From the NCBI GenBank assembly GCA_015489815.1, contig WFZA01000010.1:1-35431 (forward strand): 35,431 bases of DNA, written 5' to 3'. The notes beneath the pieces were generated by a model. The model searched no databases and was not told where the DNA came from. It saw only the letters and a list, made by a program, of their open reading frames with translations. A program made the translations under genes and the position numbers. This DNA is from Caldisericales bacterium. Its GTDB lineage: Bacteria; Caldisericota; Caldisericia; Caldisericales; Caldisericaceae. Positions 1 through 8,010 of the stretch are shown in pieces. Position 1 is the first letter of the stretch; every line of letters starts with the position of its first letter.

Positions 1-4
1 CGAA

Positions 5-47
5 TTGCCTCATCAAAAATCTATGTGAAATGGTATCGTTGCCTCAT
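5..47 (+). repeat. Left IS end: two copies of TTGCCTCAT
   Basis: TTGCCTCAT occurs at 5-13 and 39-47, 34 bp apart start to start. Both are in the same orientation and are inverted relative to the right end. The spacing is about three helical turns, which suggests two transposase-binding sites per end; that role is inferred. Confidence 0.8.
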
Positions 48-92
48 GTAAAAATCTATTCAAAACATATAGAATGAAGGAGGTAGAAGAAA

Positions 93-1511
93 ATGAAATT
101 AGATACAATTTTGGATGTCTACCAGAGAGGTGATTTCATGAGCTTATCATTAAAGGAAAGAAGAGCAGTGGTAAGGGAAGTATCAAAGAGGTATAAGAAG
201 ACAAAGAAGAAAGAAAAAGGAAAGATATTAGATGAGTTTGTTAAATTAATAGGATACAACAGGTGCTATGCTGCTTACCTATTAAGGATGTATGAGAAGA
301 AGGTAGATATCTATGGTAAAGATGGTAAAAGGAATGTATTCATTGCTGATAATGGGTATGTAGGAAGAAGGGATAAAAGGAATAAGGAACTCAGGCTAAG
401 GAAAAGAAAGAGAAATAGAATATATGGAGAAGATGTATTGAATGTGTTAGTATATCTCTGGCAGTTATCTGACTTTATCTGTGGCAAGAGGCTTGTTCCA
501 TACATAAGGGAAGTATTGCCTCATCTAAAGAAACAAAGCATTGGTAATCTATACATTGATAAGGATATAGAAGAAAAGCTGTTAAGGATAAGCCCTGCAA
601 CAGTGGATAGGTTACTAAGGAAAGAGAAGGAGAAGTATAGGTTAATAAAGAGGAGAGGGTTATCACATACAAAACCGGGTACTCTGTTAAAGCACAGCAT
701 ACCAATAAGGACATTTGCAGATTGGAATGAAAAGGAATTGGGATTTGTAGAAGTAGACTTAGTAGGACATGACGGAGGTATTTTAAGAGGAGACTTTATC
801 TATTCGTTAGATGTAACTGATGTATACAGCGGATGGACAGAAACAGAAGCAGTAAAGAATAAAGCACAGAGGTGGGTATTCAGTGCACTAAAGGATATTA
901 GGAAGAGATTTCCATTTGATATAAAGGGTATTGATTCTGATAATGGCTCTGAGTTTATCAATGCACACTTACTAAACTATTGTGAAAGAAAACATATTAC
1001 ATTTACAAGGTCAAGGCCATACAGAAAGAATGACAATTGTTTTATTGAACAGAAGAACTACTCTGTAGTGAGGAGAGCAGTAGGATACCTGAGGTATGAT
1101 ACGGATAAAGAGCTAAGGGTAATAAATGAACTGTATGGTGTATTAAGACTATATACCAACTTCTTCCTGCCTTCTATGAAGCTTATAGAGAAAACAAGAA
1201 TAGGGAGTAAGGTAATAAAGAAGAGATATGATACACCTAAAACACCATACAGAAGGATTATGGATGAAGATGATGGTAAAGTACCTAAAGAGGTAAAGGA
1301 AAGATTAAGAAAACAGTATGAGAAACTAAACCCTATAGAACTCAAAAGGAAGATTGATAAGTTACAGGAAAAGCTGTATCAGCTATACAAAAAGAAACAG
1401 AAGGAGAGAAAACAGAATGATAAACCAAAATCTCTATCTTCAAATATTCCAAATAATATATCTATGAAACAGACTGATTTCGTATATAATCTTAATGAGG
1501 CAACCAAGTGA
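93..1511 (+). CDS. IS transposase, rve/DDE integrase core
   Basis: This 472-residue protein catalyses movement of the surrounding insertion sequence. The N-terminal part (about 20-110) is very basic and contains a helix-turn-helix-like stretch near YNRCYAAYLL (55-64), expected to bind the element ends. The RNase H-like core gives acidic residues D222 (VEVDLVGH), D283 (DSDNGSEF) and E319 (CFIEQKN), with 35 residues between the last two: the classical D,D(35)E pattern. A Lys/Glu-rich coiled-coil-like tail follows. A strong ribosome site (GAAGGAGGT, 76-84) supports the ATG at 93. The frame is intact, so the element could be active. The last codons (NEATK, stop) are written by the inner right-end motif, so coding sequence and terminal repeat overlap. 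Confidence 0.92.
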   Translation: MKLDTILDVYQRGDFMSLSLKERRAVVREVSKRYKKTKKKEKGKILDEFVKLIGYNRCYAAYLLRMYEKKVDIYGKDGKRNVFIADNGYVGRRDKRNKELRLRKRKRNRIYGEDVLNVLVYLWQLSDFICGKRLVPYIREVLPHLKKQSIGNLYIDKDIEEKLLRISPATVDRLLRKEKEKYRLIKRRGLSHTKPGTLLKHSIPIRTFADWNEKELGFVEVDLVGHDGGILRGDFIYSLDVTDVYSGWTETEAVKNKAQRWVFSALKDIRKRFPFDIKGIDSDNGSEFINAHLLNYCERKHITFTRSRPYRKNDNCFIEQKNYSVVRRAVGYLRYDTDKELRVINELYGVLRLYTNFFLPSMKLIEKTRIGSKVIKKRYDTPKTPYRRIMDEDDGKVPKEVKERLRKQYEKLNPIELKRKIDKLQEKLYQLYKKKQKERKQNDKPKSLSSNIPNNISMKQTDFVYNLNEATK

Positions 1512-1540
1512 TATTTCGTATAGAAAATTAAATGAGGCAA
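1495..1540 (+). repeat. Right IS end: two copies of ATGAGGCAA
   Basis: ATGAGGCAA lies at 1495-1503 and 1532-1540, 37 bp apart, as the inverted counterpart of the left end. The inner copy is inside the transposase reading frame, whose stop codon is at 1509-1511; the outer copy is outside it. Confidence 0.8.
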
Positions 1541-1609
1541 CACGGTAAGAATTGAACATATATAAAATAGTCATCAGGTAATGCTGCACAAATCGTAACC
1601 TATCAAAGA

Positions 1610-1981
1610 TTACAAAAACAAATAAATTACTAAAAGGAGAACAAACAATGTTGTAGAAACAGAAAGGAAGAATATCGCTGTTCCCTTACGACTGTTATCA
1701 TCTTTTCTTTCGTTTTTCATTTCAAATCCCCAGAACTGTGTTCCTTTAGATGCAGAATAATAACTATAAACACTCCTATTGCCTGCAGTAAAAAATGTCG
1801 CAGAAAGAATTAAAAAATTATAGGCCCGACAAACAGAAAGTTTATATAATTAACGACTCTAAGAATTTTGTAAAAATACATTACTGCCGCAGTTCCAACA
1901 GCAACAACAATGCACAAAGGAATAACTCTTTTTAAATAAACATTTTTAAGAAATAAATAAAACTATGTTTACTTTTTTCAT
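1610..1981 (-). pseudogene. Decayed small membrane protein gene (two compensating frameshifts)
   Basis: No intact gene fills the 541 bp between the transposase stop and fpg, but the minus strand holds a protein-like reading in three pieces. It starts at the ATG at 1981 (MKKVNIVLFIS, stop at 1948-1946), shifts frame to KNVYLKRVIPLCIVVAVG and on to a stop at 1812-1810, then returns to the first frame for FLILSATFFTAGNRS through to a TAA at 1612-1610. The second shift sits at a T-run (coding strand), consistent with a one-base loss. The joined product would be about 123 residues with roughly three hydrophobic segments and a charged loop (KNERKDDNSRK). The layout loosely recalls small DUF3899-type membrane proteins, but that is a guess. 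It lies directly downstream of fpg and beside an IS. Sequencing errors in homopolymers are an alternative explanation. Confidence 0.6.
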
Positions 1982-2052
1982 CCGTAAGAAAACATTTCCT
2001 TTAATATAAAATAAACTGAATCTTATAGATTGAAGACAGACCTTATTTAACA

Positions 2053-2871
2053 TTATTTCTGGCAATGAGGGCAAAAGTACGCACTTCTTCCACCTATTTT
2101 TGTTGCTTGAATAGGTGTGCCACACACTAAACACGGTTTACCAGCTCGTTTGTGCACAAAAAAGTGTTTATGCGCTTCACCTTTTTTCCCATCCAGGTGG
2201 ACAAATGTAAGTTCACTTGCCCCACCGTACTTCTCAGCAGTTCTAAATACTTCACCAAAAGATTTATACAGATTGTCTATTTCGTTTCCGTTTAATGAAG
2301 AAGCCTTGCGCATCGGAAGGATCCCTGCCTTAAACAATATTTCGTCAGAATACGCATTGCCTATGCCAGAGATAATACTTTGATCCATAAGAACTTGCTT
2401 GATTTTCTTTTTGCCATTCTTAATTAAAATTTTTTTTAGTTCATCTTTTGTAAAAGCAGGACTCATTGCATCAATGCCTAATTTCTTAAGAGTAGGGTCC
2501 TCAAATACCTTTGCGCTATCCAGTGCTTTTACAAATCCACCCCGCATAATGCCCTTTATCGCGAGACATTTTCCATCATCAAAAATAAAACCTACCTGAA
2601 CTTTATCCTGATCACATTTTTCAACAAGCCTCATAAACCCCGTAAGCAAAAAATGAATTGCGAGGGAAACATCATTTGAAAGGTCAATTACAAGAACTTT
2701 TCCTTTTCTGCGCGCATTTACTATTCTATTACCTACAATGAGCGGAGAAAATTCCTCTCCGCTCATATTTAAAAGACTCTCTTTATTAATTATGACTTCG
2801 TTTATTGTTTTGCCACTGAGTTGATCAATAACTTCCTTACGCAGGATCTCTATCTCAACTATTTCCGGCAT
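2053..2871 (-). CDS. fpg: Formamidopyrimidine-DNA glycosylase (Fpg/MutM)
   Basis: This 272-residue base-excision repair enzyme removes oxidised purines and nicks the strand. The mature N-terminus Pro2-Glu3 (MPEIVEIEIL) supplies the Schiff-base nucleophile and the acid typical of the Fpg/Nei family. The hairpin lysine is in RRKGK (about K58). The helix-two-turn-helix segment reads SGIGNAYSDEILF, and a C-terminal four-cysteine zinc finger ends the protein (CLVCG...CPHC). The usual HLGMSG loop reads HFLLTG, so Leu takes the place of the intercalating Met, a conservative variant. The ATG lies 2 bp after the eno stop codon without a clear ribosome site, so translation is probably coupled to eno. 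Nei-like specificity cannot be excluded from sequence alone. Confidence 0.93.
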   Translation of the reverse strand: MPEIVEIEILRKEVIDQLSGKTINEVIINKESLLNMSGEEFSPLIVGNRIVNARRKGKVLVIDLSNDVSLAIHFLLTGFMRLVEKCDQDKVQVGFIFDDGKCLAIKGIMRGGFVKALDSAKVFEDPTLKKLGIDAMSPAFTKDELKKILIKNGKKKIKQVLMDQSIISGIGNAYSDEILFKAGILPMRKASSLNGNEIDNLYKSFGEVFRTAEKYGGASELTFVHLDGKKGEAHKHFFVHKRAGKPCLVCGTPIQATKIGGRSAYFCPHCQK

Positions 2872-2873
2872 AA

Positions 2874-4163
2874 TTATTTATTAGAGAAATTCCTGTAAAT
2901 ATCTTTACCTGCAAATTTTGCAGCTTCTCCAAGAGACTCCTCAATTCTCATAAGCTGGTTATATTTTTCTACTCTTTCGATTCTTGCAGGCGCACCACTC
3001 TTTATCTGGCCAATGTTCATACCTACAACAAAATCTGAAATAAATGTATCAGCAGTTTCGCCAGACCTATGAGAGACAACTGCAGTAAAGGATGCATTCT
3101 TTGCGAAGTTTACCGTATCCATAGTTTCAGTAAGAGTACCAATCTGGTTCAGTTTAATAAGCACTGAGTTAGAAGCTTTTAGTTCGATACCTCTGCGCAG
3201 CCGCTCAATATTTGTTACATATATATCATCGCCGACAAGCTGCACTTTTTTACCGAGTCTTTCTTCTAATTTTACCCAGCCATCCCAATCTTCTTCAAAT
3301 AAGCCATCCTCAATAGAGATCATGGGATATTTTTCAACAAGCATTTCATAGTAGTCAATCATTTCTTCGGAAGTGCGCTCTTTCCCCTCAAATACATACT
3401 TCTTTTTATTCTCGTCATAGAAGTATGAAGGTGCCGCGTCTATGCCGACATAGATATCTTTTTTAGGAGTATAGCCCGCCTCTTCGATTGCTTTAACAAT
3501 ATATTTTATTGCATCTTCACTGGACTTAAGATGCGGAGCAAATCCTCCCTCGTCTCCAACGCTTACTACATAGCCGTCTTTCTTTAAGAGGTTCTTTAAA
3601 GTATGATAAACTTCTGCTCCATAGCGTAATGCCTCTCTAAAATTAGGAGCACCTGCCGGGATAAGAAGGAATTCCTGAATGTCAATGCCTGAGTCAGAAT
3701 GTTTTCCGCCGTTTAATACATTAAACTGCGGAACAGGAAGAAGCGTAGCATTAATTCCTCCAATGTATTGATACAAAGGCAAACCAAGCTCCTCTGCTGT
3801 TGCTCTTGCCACAGCAAGTGAAACACTAAGAATTGCATTTGCACCAAGTTTCGCCTTGTTGGGCGTTCCATCAAGTTCGATCATTGCATGGTCTATTTCT
3901 GCCTGTTCTTCAGAGAGCATGCCAATAACACGCTCTGCAATTGGGCCATTGACATTTTCAACAGCCTTTAACACACCTTTTCCGCCAAAACGAGATTTAT
4001 CCCCATCTCTGAGTTCGACTGCTTCGTGTTCTCCTGTGGACGCACCAGAAGGGACATCCGCTACCCCAATTACACCACTTGCAAGTTCTACTTCCGTTTC
4101 TACAGTAGGATTACCTCTTGAATCAAGAATTTCTCTTGATCTTACTGCTATTATTTCACTCAT
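2874..4163 (-). CDS. eno: Enolase
   Basis: Cytosolic glycolytic and gluconeogenic enzyme interconverting 2-phosphoglycerate and phosphoenolpyruvate. The 429-residue length is normal. All key residues are visible: E205 in GDEGGFAP, metal ligands D242, E285 (MISIEDG) and D312 (GDDIYVT), the catalytic base K337 in [11 protein letters not shown], and K388 in GQIKSGAP. The substrate loop [17 protein letters not shown] is intact. A strong ribosome site (AGGAGGT) sits about 9 nt before the ATG at 4163. An extended -10 promoter lies in the 68 bp gap after recR, so eno and fpg can be expressed apart from the dnaX-ybaB-recR group upstream. Confidence 0.98.
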   Translation of the reverse strand: MSEIIAVRSREILDSRGNPTVETEVELASGVIGVADVPSGASTGEHEAVELRDGDKSRFGGKGVLKAVENVNGPIAERVIGMLSEEQAEIDHAMIELDGTPNKAKLGANAILSVSLAVARATAEELGLPLYQYIGGINATLLPVPQFNVLNGGKHSDSGIDIQEFLLIPAGAPNFREALRYGAEVYHTLKNLLKKDGYVVSVGDEGGFAPHLKSSEDAIKYIVKAIEEAGYTPKKDIYVGIDAAPSYFYDENKKKYVFEGKERTSEEMIDYYEMLVEKYPMISIEDGLFEEDWDGWVKLEERLGKKVQLVGDDIYVTNIERLRRGIELKASNSVLIKLNQIGTLTETMDTVNFAKNASFTAVVSHRSGETADTFISDFVVGMNIGQIKSGAPARIERVEKYNQLMRIEESLGEAAKFAGKDIYRNFSNK

Positions 4164-4203
4164 GTTTACTACCTCCTATTCGTTTATTTTATTAACACTA
4201 TTA

Positions 4204-4212
4204 ATTATAGCA
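4204..4212 (-). promoter_or_regulatory. Extended -10 promoter for eno-fpg
   Basis: The minus strand reads TGCTATAAT (TGn plus a perfect -10 box at 4204-4209). The region 16-18 bp upstream is T-rich but a poor -35 match (TTTTGT), as expected for an extended -10 promoter. The eno ribosome site and ATG follow about 40 bp downstream. Confidence 0.6.
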
Positions 4213-4231
4213 CAATGCAAAAAAAACAAAA

Positions 4232-4834
4232 CTATTTAATCTCTTTTCTATCCTTTATCGCCATAATTAAAGTTACAGAATCTACAAAATCAATCTCAGT
4301 GCCCTTTGGCAGCCCAGTTGCAATTCTACTTATTTTTACACCAAAAGGCTTTAATACTTTTTGCAAGTAAAGACTCGTAATATCACCATTAAAATTTGGA
4401 TTCGTTGCAATAATGACCTCTTTTACGCCACCTTTTGCAACTCTTTCAACGAGTTCCTTTATCTTTAAATCCTCCACGGAGATATGATTCATTGGGTCTA
4501 TTCTTCCGTGCAAAACATGATAAACACCTCTATATTCACCACTTTTTTCTATAGCATAGAGATCACTAACTTCTTCAACAACACAAATTGTTGAATGATC
4601 TCTTTTTGAATCTGAACAAATATCACATACCTCCTTGTCCGTAAGATTAAAACAAATTGGGCATAGGTGAAGATTTTTTCTTGCATCTTTTATAGCATTG
4701 ACAAGACTGTCCACTTTATAGTCATCCATTGAAATTATGTGCAAAGCAATACGCTCTGCACTTTTTGGACCGATACCTGGCAATTTAGATATTTCAGTTA
4801 TGAGATTTTCGATTTTCTTTGGAAACCCTGCCAT
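4232..4834 (-). CDS. recR: Recombination mediator RecR
   Basis: This 200-residue DNA-binding protein works with RecF/RecO to load RecA at gaps. Domains in order are a helix-hairpin-helix (LPGIGPKSAERIALH, about 18-32), a C4 zinc finger (C58, C61, C70, C73), and a Toprim domain from about residue 83 (STICVVEEVSDLYAIE) that includes HGRIDPMN. The ATG shares one base with the ybaB stop (TAATG, 4836-4832) and no good Shine-Dalgarno precedes it, so termination-reinitiation coupling is likely. The order dnaX-ybaB-recR is a widely conserved bacterial operon and supports the call. Confidence 0.97.
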   Translation of the reverse strand: MAGFPKKIENLITEISKLPGIGPKSAERIALHIISMDDYKVDSLVNAIKDARKNLHLCPICFNLTDKEVCDICSDSKRDHSTICVVEEVSDLYAIEKSGEYRGVYHVLHGRIDPMNHISVEDLKIKELVERVAKGGVKEVIIATNPNFNGDITSLYLQKVLKPFGVKISRIATGLPKGTEIDFVDSVTLIMAIKDRKEIK

Positions 4835-5157
4835 TAATTAGGAAATCCCAGCCCAGGAAAACCTCCCAGTCCTCCACCAATTTCAGCAAACTTTTCTTCA
4901 GCGATGCGTTTTGCTTTATCCTGCGCTTCTCTAATTGCAGCAACAATCAAATCTTCCAACATCCCTTTATCTTCTTTGTCAATTACATCTTCAGAAACAT
5001 CTACAGATATGACATCGAGTTTGCCAGATACAGTCGCCTTCACAGCCCCGCCACCTGCTTCACCTACGACTCTCAATGCGTCAAGTTCGGCTTCTATTTC
5101 TTCCATTTTCTTTTTCAATTCCTGCGCTTTTCTCATCAAGTCATTAATGTTTCTCAT
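4834..5157 (-). CDS. ybaB: YbaB/EbfC nucleoid-associated protein
   Basis: This 107-residue dimeric DNA-binding protein belongs to the YbaB/EbfC family. The N-terminus is a charged helix (NINDLMRKAQELKKKMEEIE). The family core GGGAVKATVSGKLDVISVDV follows, and then a helical segment and a Gly/Pro-rich tail (GGGLGGFPGLGFPN). It starts inside the last codons of dnaX (14 bp overlap). Its ribosome site GGAGGAT is provided by the dnaX codons for Glu-Glu-Asp. It is co-transcribed between dnaX and recR, as in many bacteria. Confidence 0.95.
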   Translation of the reverse strand: MRNINDLMRKAQELKKKMEEIEAELDALRVVGEAGGGAVKATVSGKLDVISVDVSEDVIDKEDKGMLEDLIVAAIREAQDKAKRIAEEKFAEIGGGLGGFPGLGFPN

Positions 5158-6883
5158 TATTATCCTCCTCGTCTATTTTTTTAACTTCTGATATGGTTCC
5201 GTCGAACAAAGTCAATATTTCTTCAACATGCTTATTTTTTTTAACTTCCTCTGTGATAGAGATTTTAAGCTCGTTTACTTCTTCATCAGGTCTTTTATTT
5301 TCGTCACTCTCACCTTCAGTATACTTAATACGAATGTCTGAATGAAATACTTTTTTTAAAGCATCCCTTAAAATGCTTATTTTCTCTTCCGTATTTAACA
5401 TATGAAGATAAAATTTCTTTTCGGAATAAAGAGTAAGCAATCCGTTTTCAAATTTTACAGGATGTACTCTCTCAAGCATTGCGAAAAGAGGTTTATCAAC
5501 TTTTTCTACTTCAGCAATTACACTATCCCATCGTTCCATAATTGCATCAAGGCTGTCAGAAGAGACCCCTGGCTGTTCGACTGCAGCAGGTGCAGGAACA
5601 TTGCCTACTTGTTTATCCTTGTATGTGGCTTTCTCTAACCTGCTTTTTACTGCTTTTACTCCATATTCTTTAGCATTCTCTTGTTCTAATGTGCTTCTAG
5701 TTTTTTCTTTACCAACCACAGTTTCCTCAGAAACACCTTTAGCTTCCGTAATCTTTTCAGGCGGCTTAACAAAAGAAGACCTAACACTTTCCGAAACAAC
5801 ATCCAGATCCATACACTTTAATGCAGTAAGTTCTACCGCAAAAAATGGGTCTGGAAACAACTTTATACTGTTAAGAGCGGACGAGAATTCTAAAGAAATA
5901 TTTACAATCTGTTTAATTGAAGCATACCTGGCCTGTTCTTTTAAATTTTCGTTAAATGCTTCGTCAAAAGTGGAATCTTTAGAAACAGCGCCAATAATTT
6001 TTACATTCAACAGATCCTGCAAGCAGTTAAGAAACTCGTTAACAAAGACTTTACTATCTTTACCACTATCCTTCATTTTTTTAATTACGGCAAGAGCTCT
6101 TACGGGATCCTTATTAACAATACTTAAAAATAGTTCTATTAAAATGTCGTTGCCTGGCACTCCGATAAGCTCTCTGATCTTCTCTTCAGTAATGTCAGAA
6201 AATGTCGTAATAGCTTGATCAAGAAGACTTAAAGCATTCCTGAGAGAACCGCTCGAAAAACGCGCAATAAGCATAGCGGCTGGCTCAGTAATTTTTACAT
6301 TCTCTTTTTGAGATATCTCTATAATTTTTTTGAATAACCCATTTAAAGAAATTGGTCTAAAGTAAAAACGCTCGCACCTTGATACAATTGTTGCAGGAAT
6401 CTTTTCAGGTTCAGTTGTTGCAAGAATAAATACCACATTTTCCGGAGGTTCTTCCAGAGTTTTTAATAGCGCATTAAATGCCTGCATAGTAAGCATGTGC
6501 GCTTCGTCTATAATGTAAACTTTGTAACGCGCAGAAACAGGAGCATACTGGACTTTCTCCTTCAAATCCCGGATCTCGTCAATTCCCCTATTGGATGCAG
6601 CATCAATCTCGATAACATCTAGATTAGTACCATTAGTAATGGTAAGACATTGCTCGCACTTCATACAGGGATGCGGTGTTGGCCCATTTACACAGTTCAA
6701 CCCTTTTGCAAAAATTCTTGCAATTGAAGTCTTGCCAGTCCCCTTAGGACCCGCAAATAGATACGCATGAGCAATCTTATTTTGTTTCAACGCTTCCTGC
6801 AAAATTTTTACGACGGTGCGCTGCTCCACTACATCCTCAAAAACCTGAGGACGGTATTTTCTGTAAAGTGCTATGTATCCCAT
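5144..6883 (-). CDS. dnaX: DNA polymerase III subunit gamma/tau
   Basis: Clamp-loader ATPase of the replisome, 579 residues. The AAA+ part shows Walker A GPKGTGKT (45-52), a four-cysteine zinc module (C64, C73, C76, C79), Walker B DEAH (126-129), sensor 1 ILATTEPEKIP and the SRC arginine-finger motif. After about residue 370 comes a variable, charged tau-type extension. The N-terminus MGYIALYRKYRPQVFEDV matches the family start, so the ATG at 6883 is secure. No Shine-Dalgarno precedes it, and a TATAAT box ends only 6 bp upstream, implying a leaderless message. Two A-runs in the last quarter of the gene (complement of 5351-5357 and 5235-5242) could shift frame to an early stop, which is relevant to making a shorter form. 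Confidence 0.97.
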   Translation of the reverse strand: MGYIALYRKYRPQVFEDVVEQRTVVKILQEALKQNKIAHAYLFAGPKGTGKTSIARIFAKGLNCVNGPTPHPCMKCEQCLTITNGTNLDVIEIDAASNRGIDEIRDLKEKVQYAPVSARYKVYIIDEAHMLTMQAFNALLKTLEEPPENVVFILATTEPEKIPATIVSRCERFYFRPISLNGLFKKIIEISQKENVKITEPAAMLIARFSSGSLRNALSLLDQAITTFSDITEEKIRELIGVPGNDILIELFLSIVNKDPVRALAVIKKMKDSGKDSKVFVNEFLNCLQDLLNVKIIGAVSKDSTFDEAFNENLKEQARYASIKQIVNISLEFSSALNSIKLFPDPFFAVELTALKCMDLDVVSESVRSSFVKPPEKITEAKGVSEETVVGKEKTRSTLEQENAKEYGVKAVKSRLEKATYKDKQVGNVPAPAAVEQPGVSSDSLDAIMERWDSVIAEVEKVDKPLFAMLERVHPVKFENGLLTLYSEKKFYLHMLNTEEKISILRDALKKVFHSDIRIKYTEGESDENKRPDEEVNELKISITEEVKKNKHVEEILTLFDGTISEVKKIDEEDNNEKH

Positions 6884-6889
6884 GCTTTA

Positions 6890-6917
6890 ATTATAAAAGA
6901 TTTAACAAAAAACTCAA
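6890..6917 (-). promoter_or_regulatory. Promoter for dnaX-ybaB-recR
   Basis: The minus strand has TTGAGT (6917-6912), a 16 bp spacer, then TATAAT (6895-6890). Only 6 bp separate the -10 box from the dnaX ATG, so the predicted start is at or within about 2 nt of the ATG. It sits in the 41 bp gap after the mscS-like gene. Confidence 0.7.
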
Positions 6918-6924
6918 TTAGAAT

Positions 6925-8007
6925 TTACTTCTTAGCGCTATCCTGCTTAACAGAATTACCGTTGAGATAAACTACCTGCGTAGGATACGCAAACGAAATG
7001 CCTTCCTTCTTAAACTGTTCTGCGATACCTAAATTTATAGACTGGTGGATGTTCATATAGTGCAAGTAATCACTATCGTTCACATAATAAACTGCTTCAA
7101 AGTCAAGACTAAAATCCCCAAAGTTTACAAAGTGGCACCTATCAAATGTCGTACCCTCTATTGATTGGATTACCTTTTTTACGATGACCGGGATTTTTCT
7201 TAACTTCTCCAGAGGAGTTTCATAAACGACGCCAAACTTAAATACAACTCTCCTCGTCTTCATTCTCTTAAAGTTCTGTATTTTTTCGTCTATAAGATTT
7301 GTATTGGAGACTACGATTTCCTCACCGCTAAGGCTTCTAATTCGCGTCGACTTAAGCCCTATGTGCTCAACTGTTCCCGCAAAGTCACCAAATACGATAA
7401 AGTCACCTTCTTCGAATGGTTTATCCAATACGATCGTAAAGTAATTAAACAAATCTCCCAGAATCTTTTGTGCAGCAAGTGCAACTGCAATACCTGTAAT
7501 GCCCAGACCCGTAATAAGCGCCGTGACATCAATGCCAAGATTATTTAGAATTAAAACCGCACCAAATGAATATACTACCAATTTTGCTATAACAATAACG
7601 CCTTTCAAGGAACGAGTTTTAAGTTTTGATTGACTTTTATTTAGTGCGCCTTCCATAAACCAATCGATTAACACTACAACAATGTAAATAACATAAATAG
7701 ATATGAGTAACTTCAAAGAAACAACCACTAAGTGCTCGACTTTGCGGGGAAGGCGTATCTGATACAATCCAACATAGATAGCAAATACATACAAGAAAGC
7801 GGCACTTTTGCCTATAAGAAATACAACCAGGTCATCAATTACATTCTTCGTATTTTTGGCATATCTCAACCACTTATTAGCAGTAAAGTATAAAAACAAT
7901 TTTATCAATAAAGCCGTGACGAAAAAAGAAATGATCGCGGCTAATACCTCAGCAAAAATTCCAGAAGAGCGTATGTATCTAAGATATGCACTAACAATCT
8001 CTCTCAT
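6925..8007 (-). CDS. MscS-family mechanosensitive channel
   Basis: This 360-residue inner-membrane protein is expected to open under membrane tension and release solutes during osmotic downshock. About four N-terminal hydrophobic segments (roughly 18-41, 60-80, 93-118 and 135-155) lead into the pore-lining helix (ALITGLGITGIAVALAAQK). The conserved MscS beta domain follows (KPFEEGDFIVFGDFAGTVEHIG, with STRIRSLSGEEIVVSN). It begins 3 bp after the stop of the erythrin-VIT gene, with GAGGT before the ATG, so the two genes form one unit. A GA-rich pore helix supports channel function; ion selectivity cannot be told. Confidence 0.93.
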   Translation of the reverse strand: MREIVSAYLRYIRSSGIFAEVLAAIISFFVTALLIKLFLYFTANKWLRYAKNTKNVIDDLVVFLIGKSAAFLYVFAIYVGLYQIRLPRKVEHLVVVSLKLLISIYVIYIVVVLIDWFMEGALNKSQSKLKTRSLKGVIVIAKLVVYSFGAVLILNNLGIDVTALITGLGITGIAVALAAQKILGDLFNYFTIVLDKPFEEGDFIVFGDFAGTVEHIGLKSTRIRSLSGEEIVVSNTNLIDEKIQNFKRMKTRRVVFKFGVVYETPLEKLRKIPVIVKKVIQSIEGTTFDRCHFVNFGDFSLDFEAVYYVNDSDYLHYMNIHQSINLGIAEQFKKEGISFAYPTQVVYLNGNSVKQDSAKK

Positions 8008-8010
8008 AGT

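Larger units (their letters stand above)
5..1540 (+). mobile_element. Insertion sequence with a D,D(35)E transposase and doubled terminal motifs
   Basis: One transposase gene fills the element. Both ends carry the 9 bp motif TTGCCTCAT twice, pointing inward as inverted repeats: 5-13 and 39-47 on the left, 1495-1503 and 1532-1540 on the right (as ATGAGGCAA). Sequence between and after the motif copies is also partly similar between ends (a ctat..gaaat-like stretch follows the outer copies). The true outer boundary may lie a few bases beyond these coordinates. Because the window starts about 4 bp from the left end, a target-site duplication cannot be tested. The family is not assigned; the transposase has an rve-type catalytic core as in the IS3/IS481 superfamily. 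Confidence 0.85.

Noticed and set aside
5601-6218. 205-codon frame opposite dnaX
   Set aside because: Antisense shadow of a conserved gene, with no start signal.
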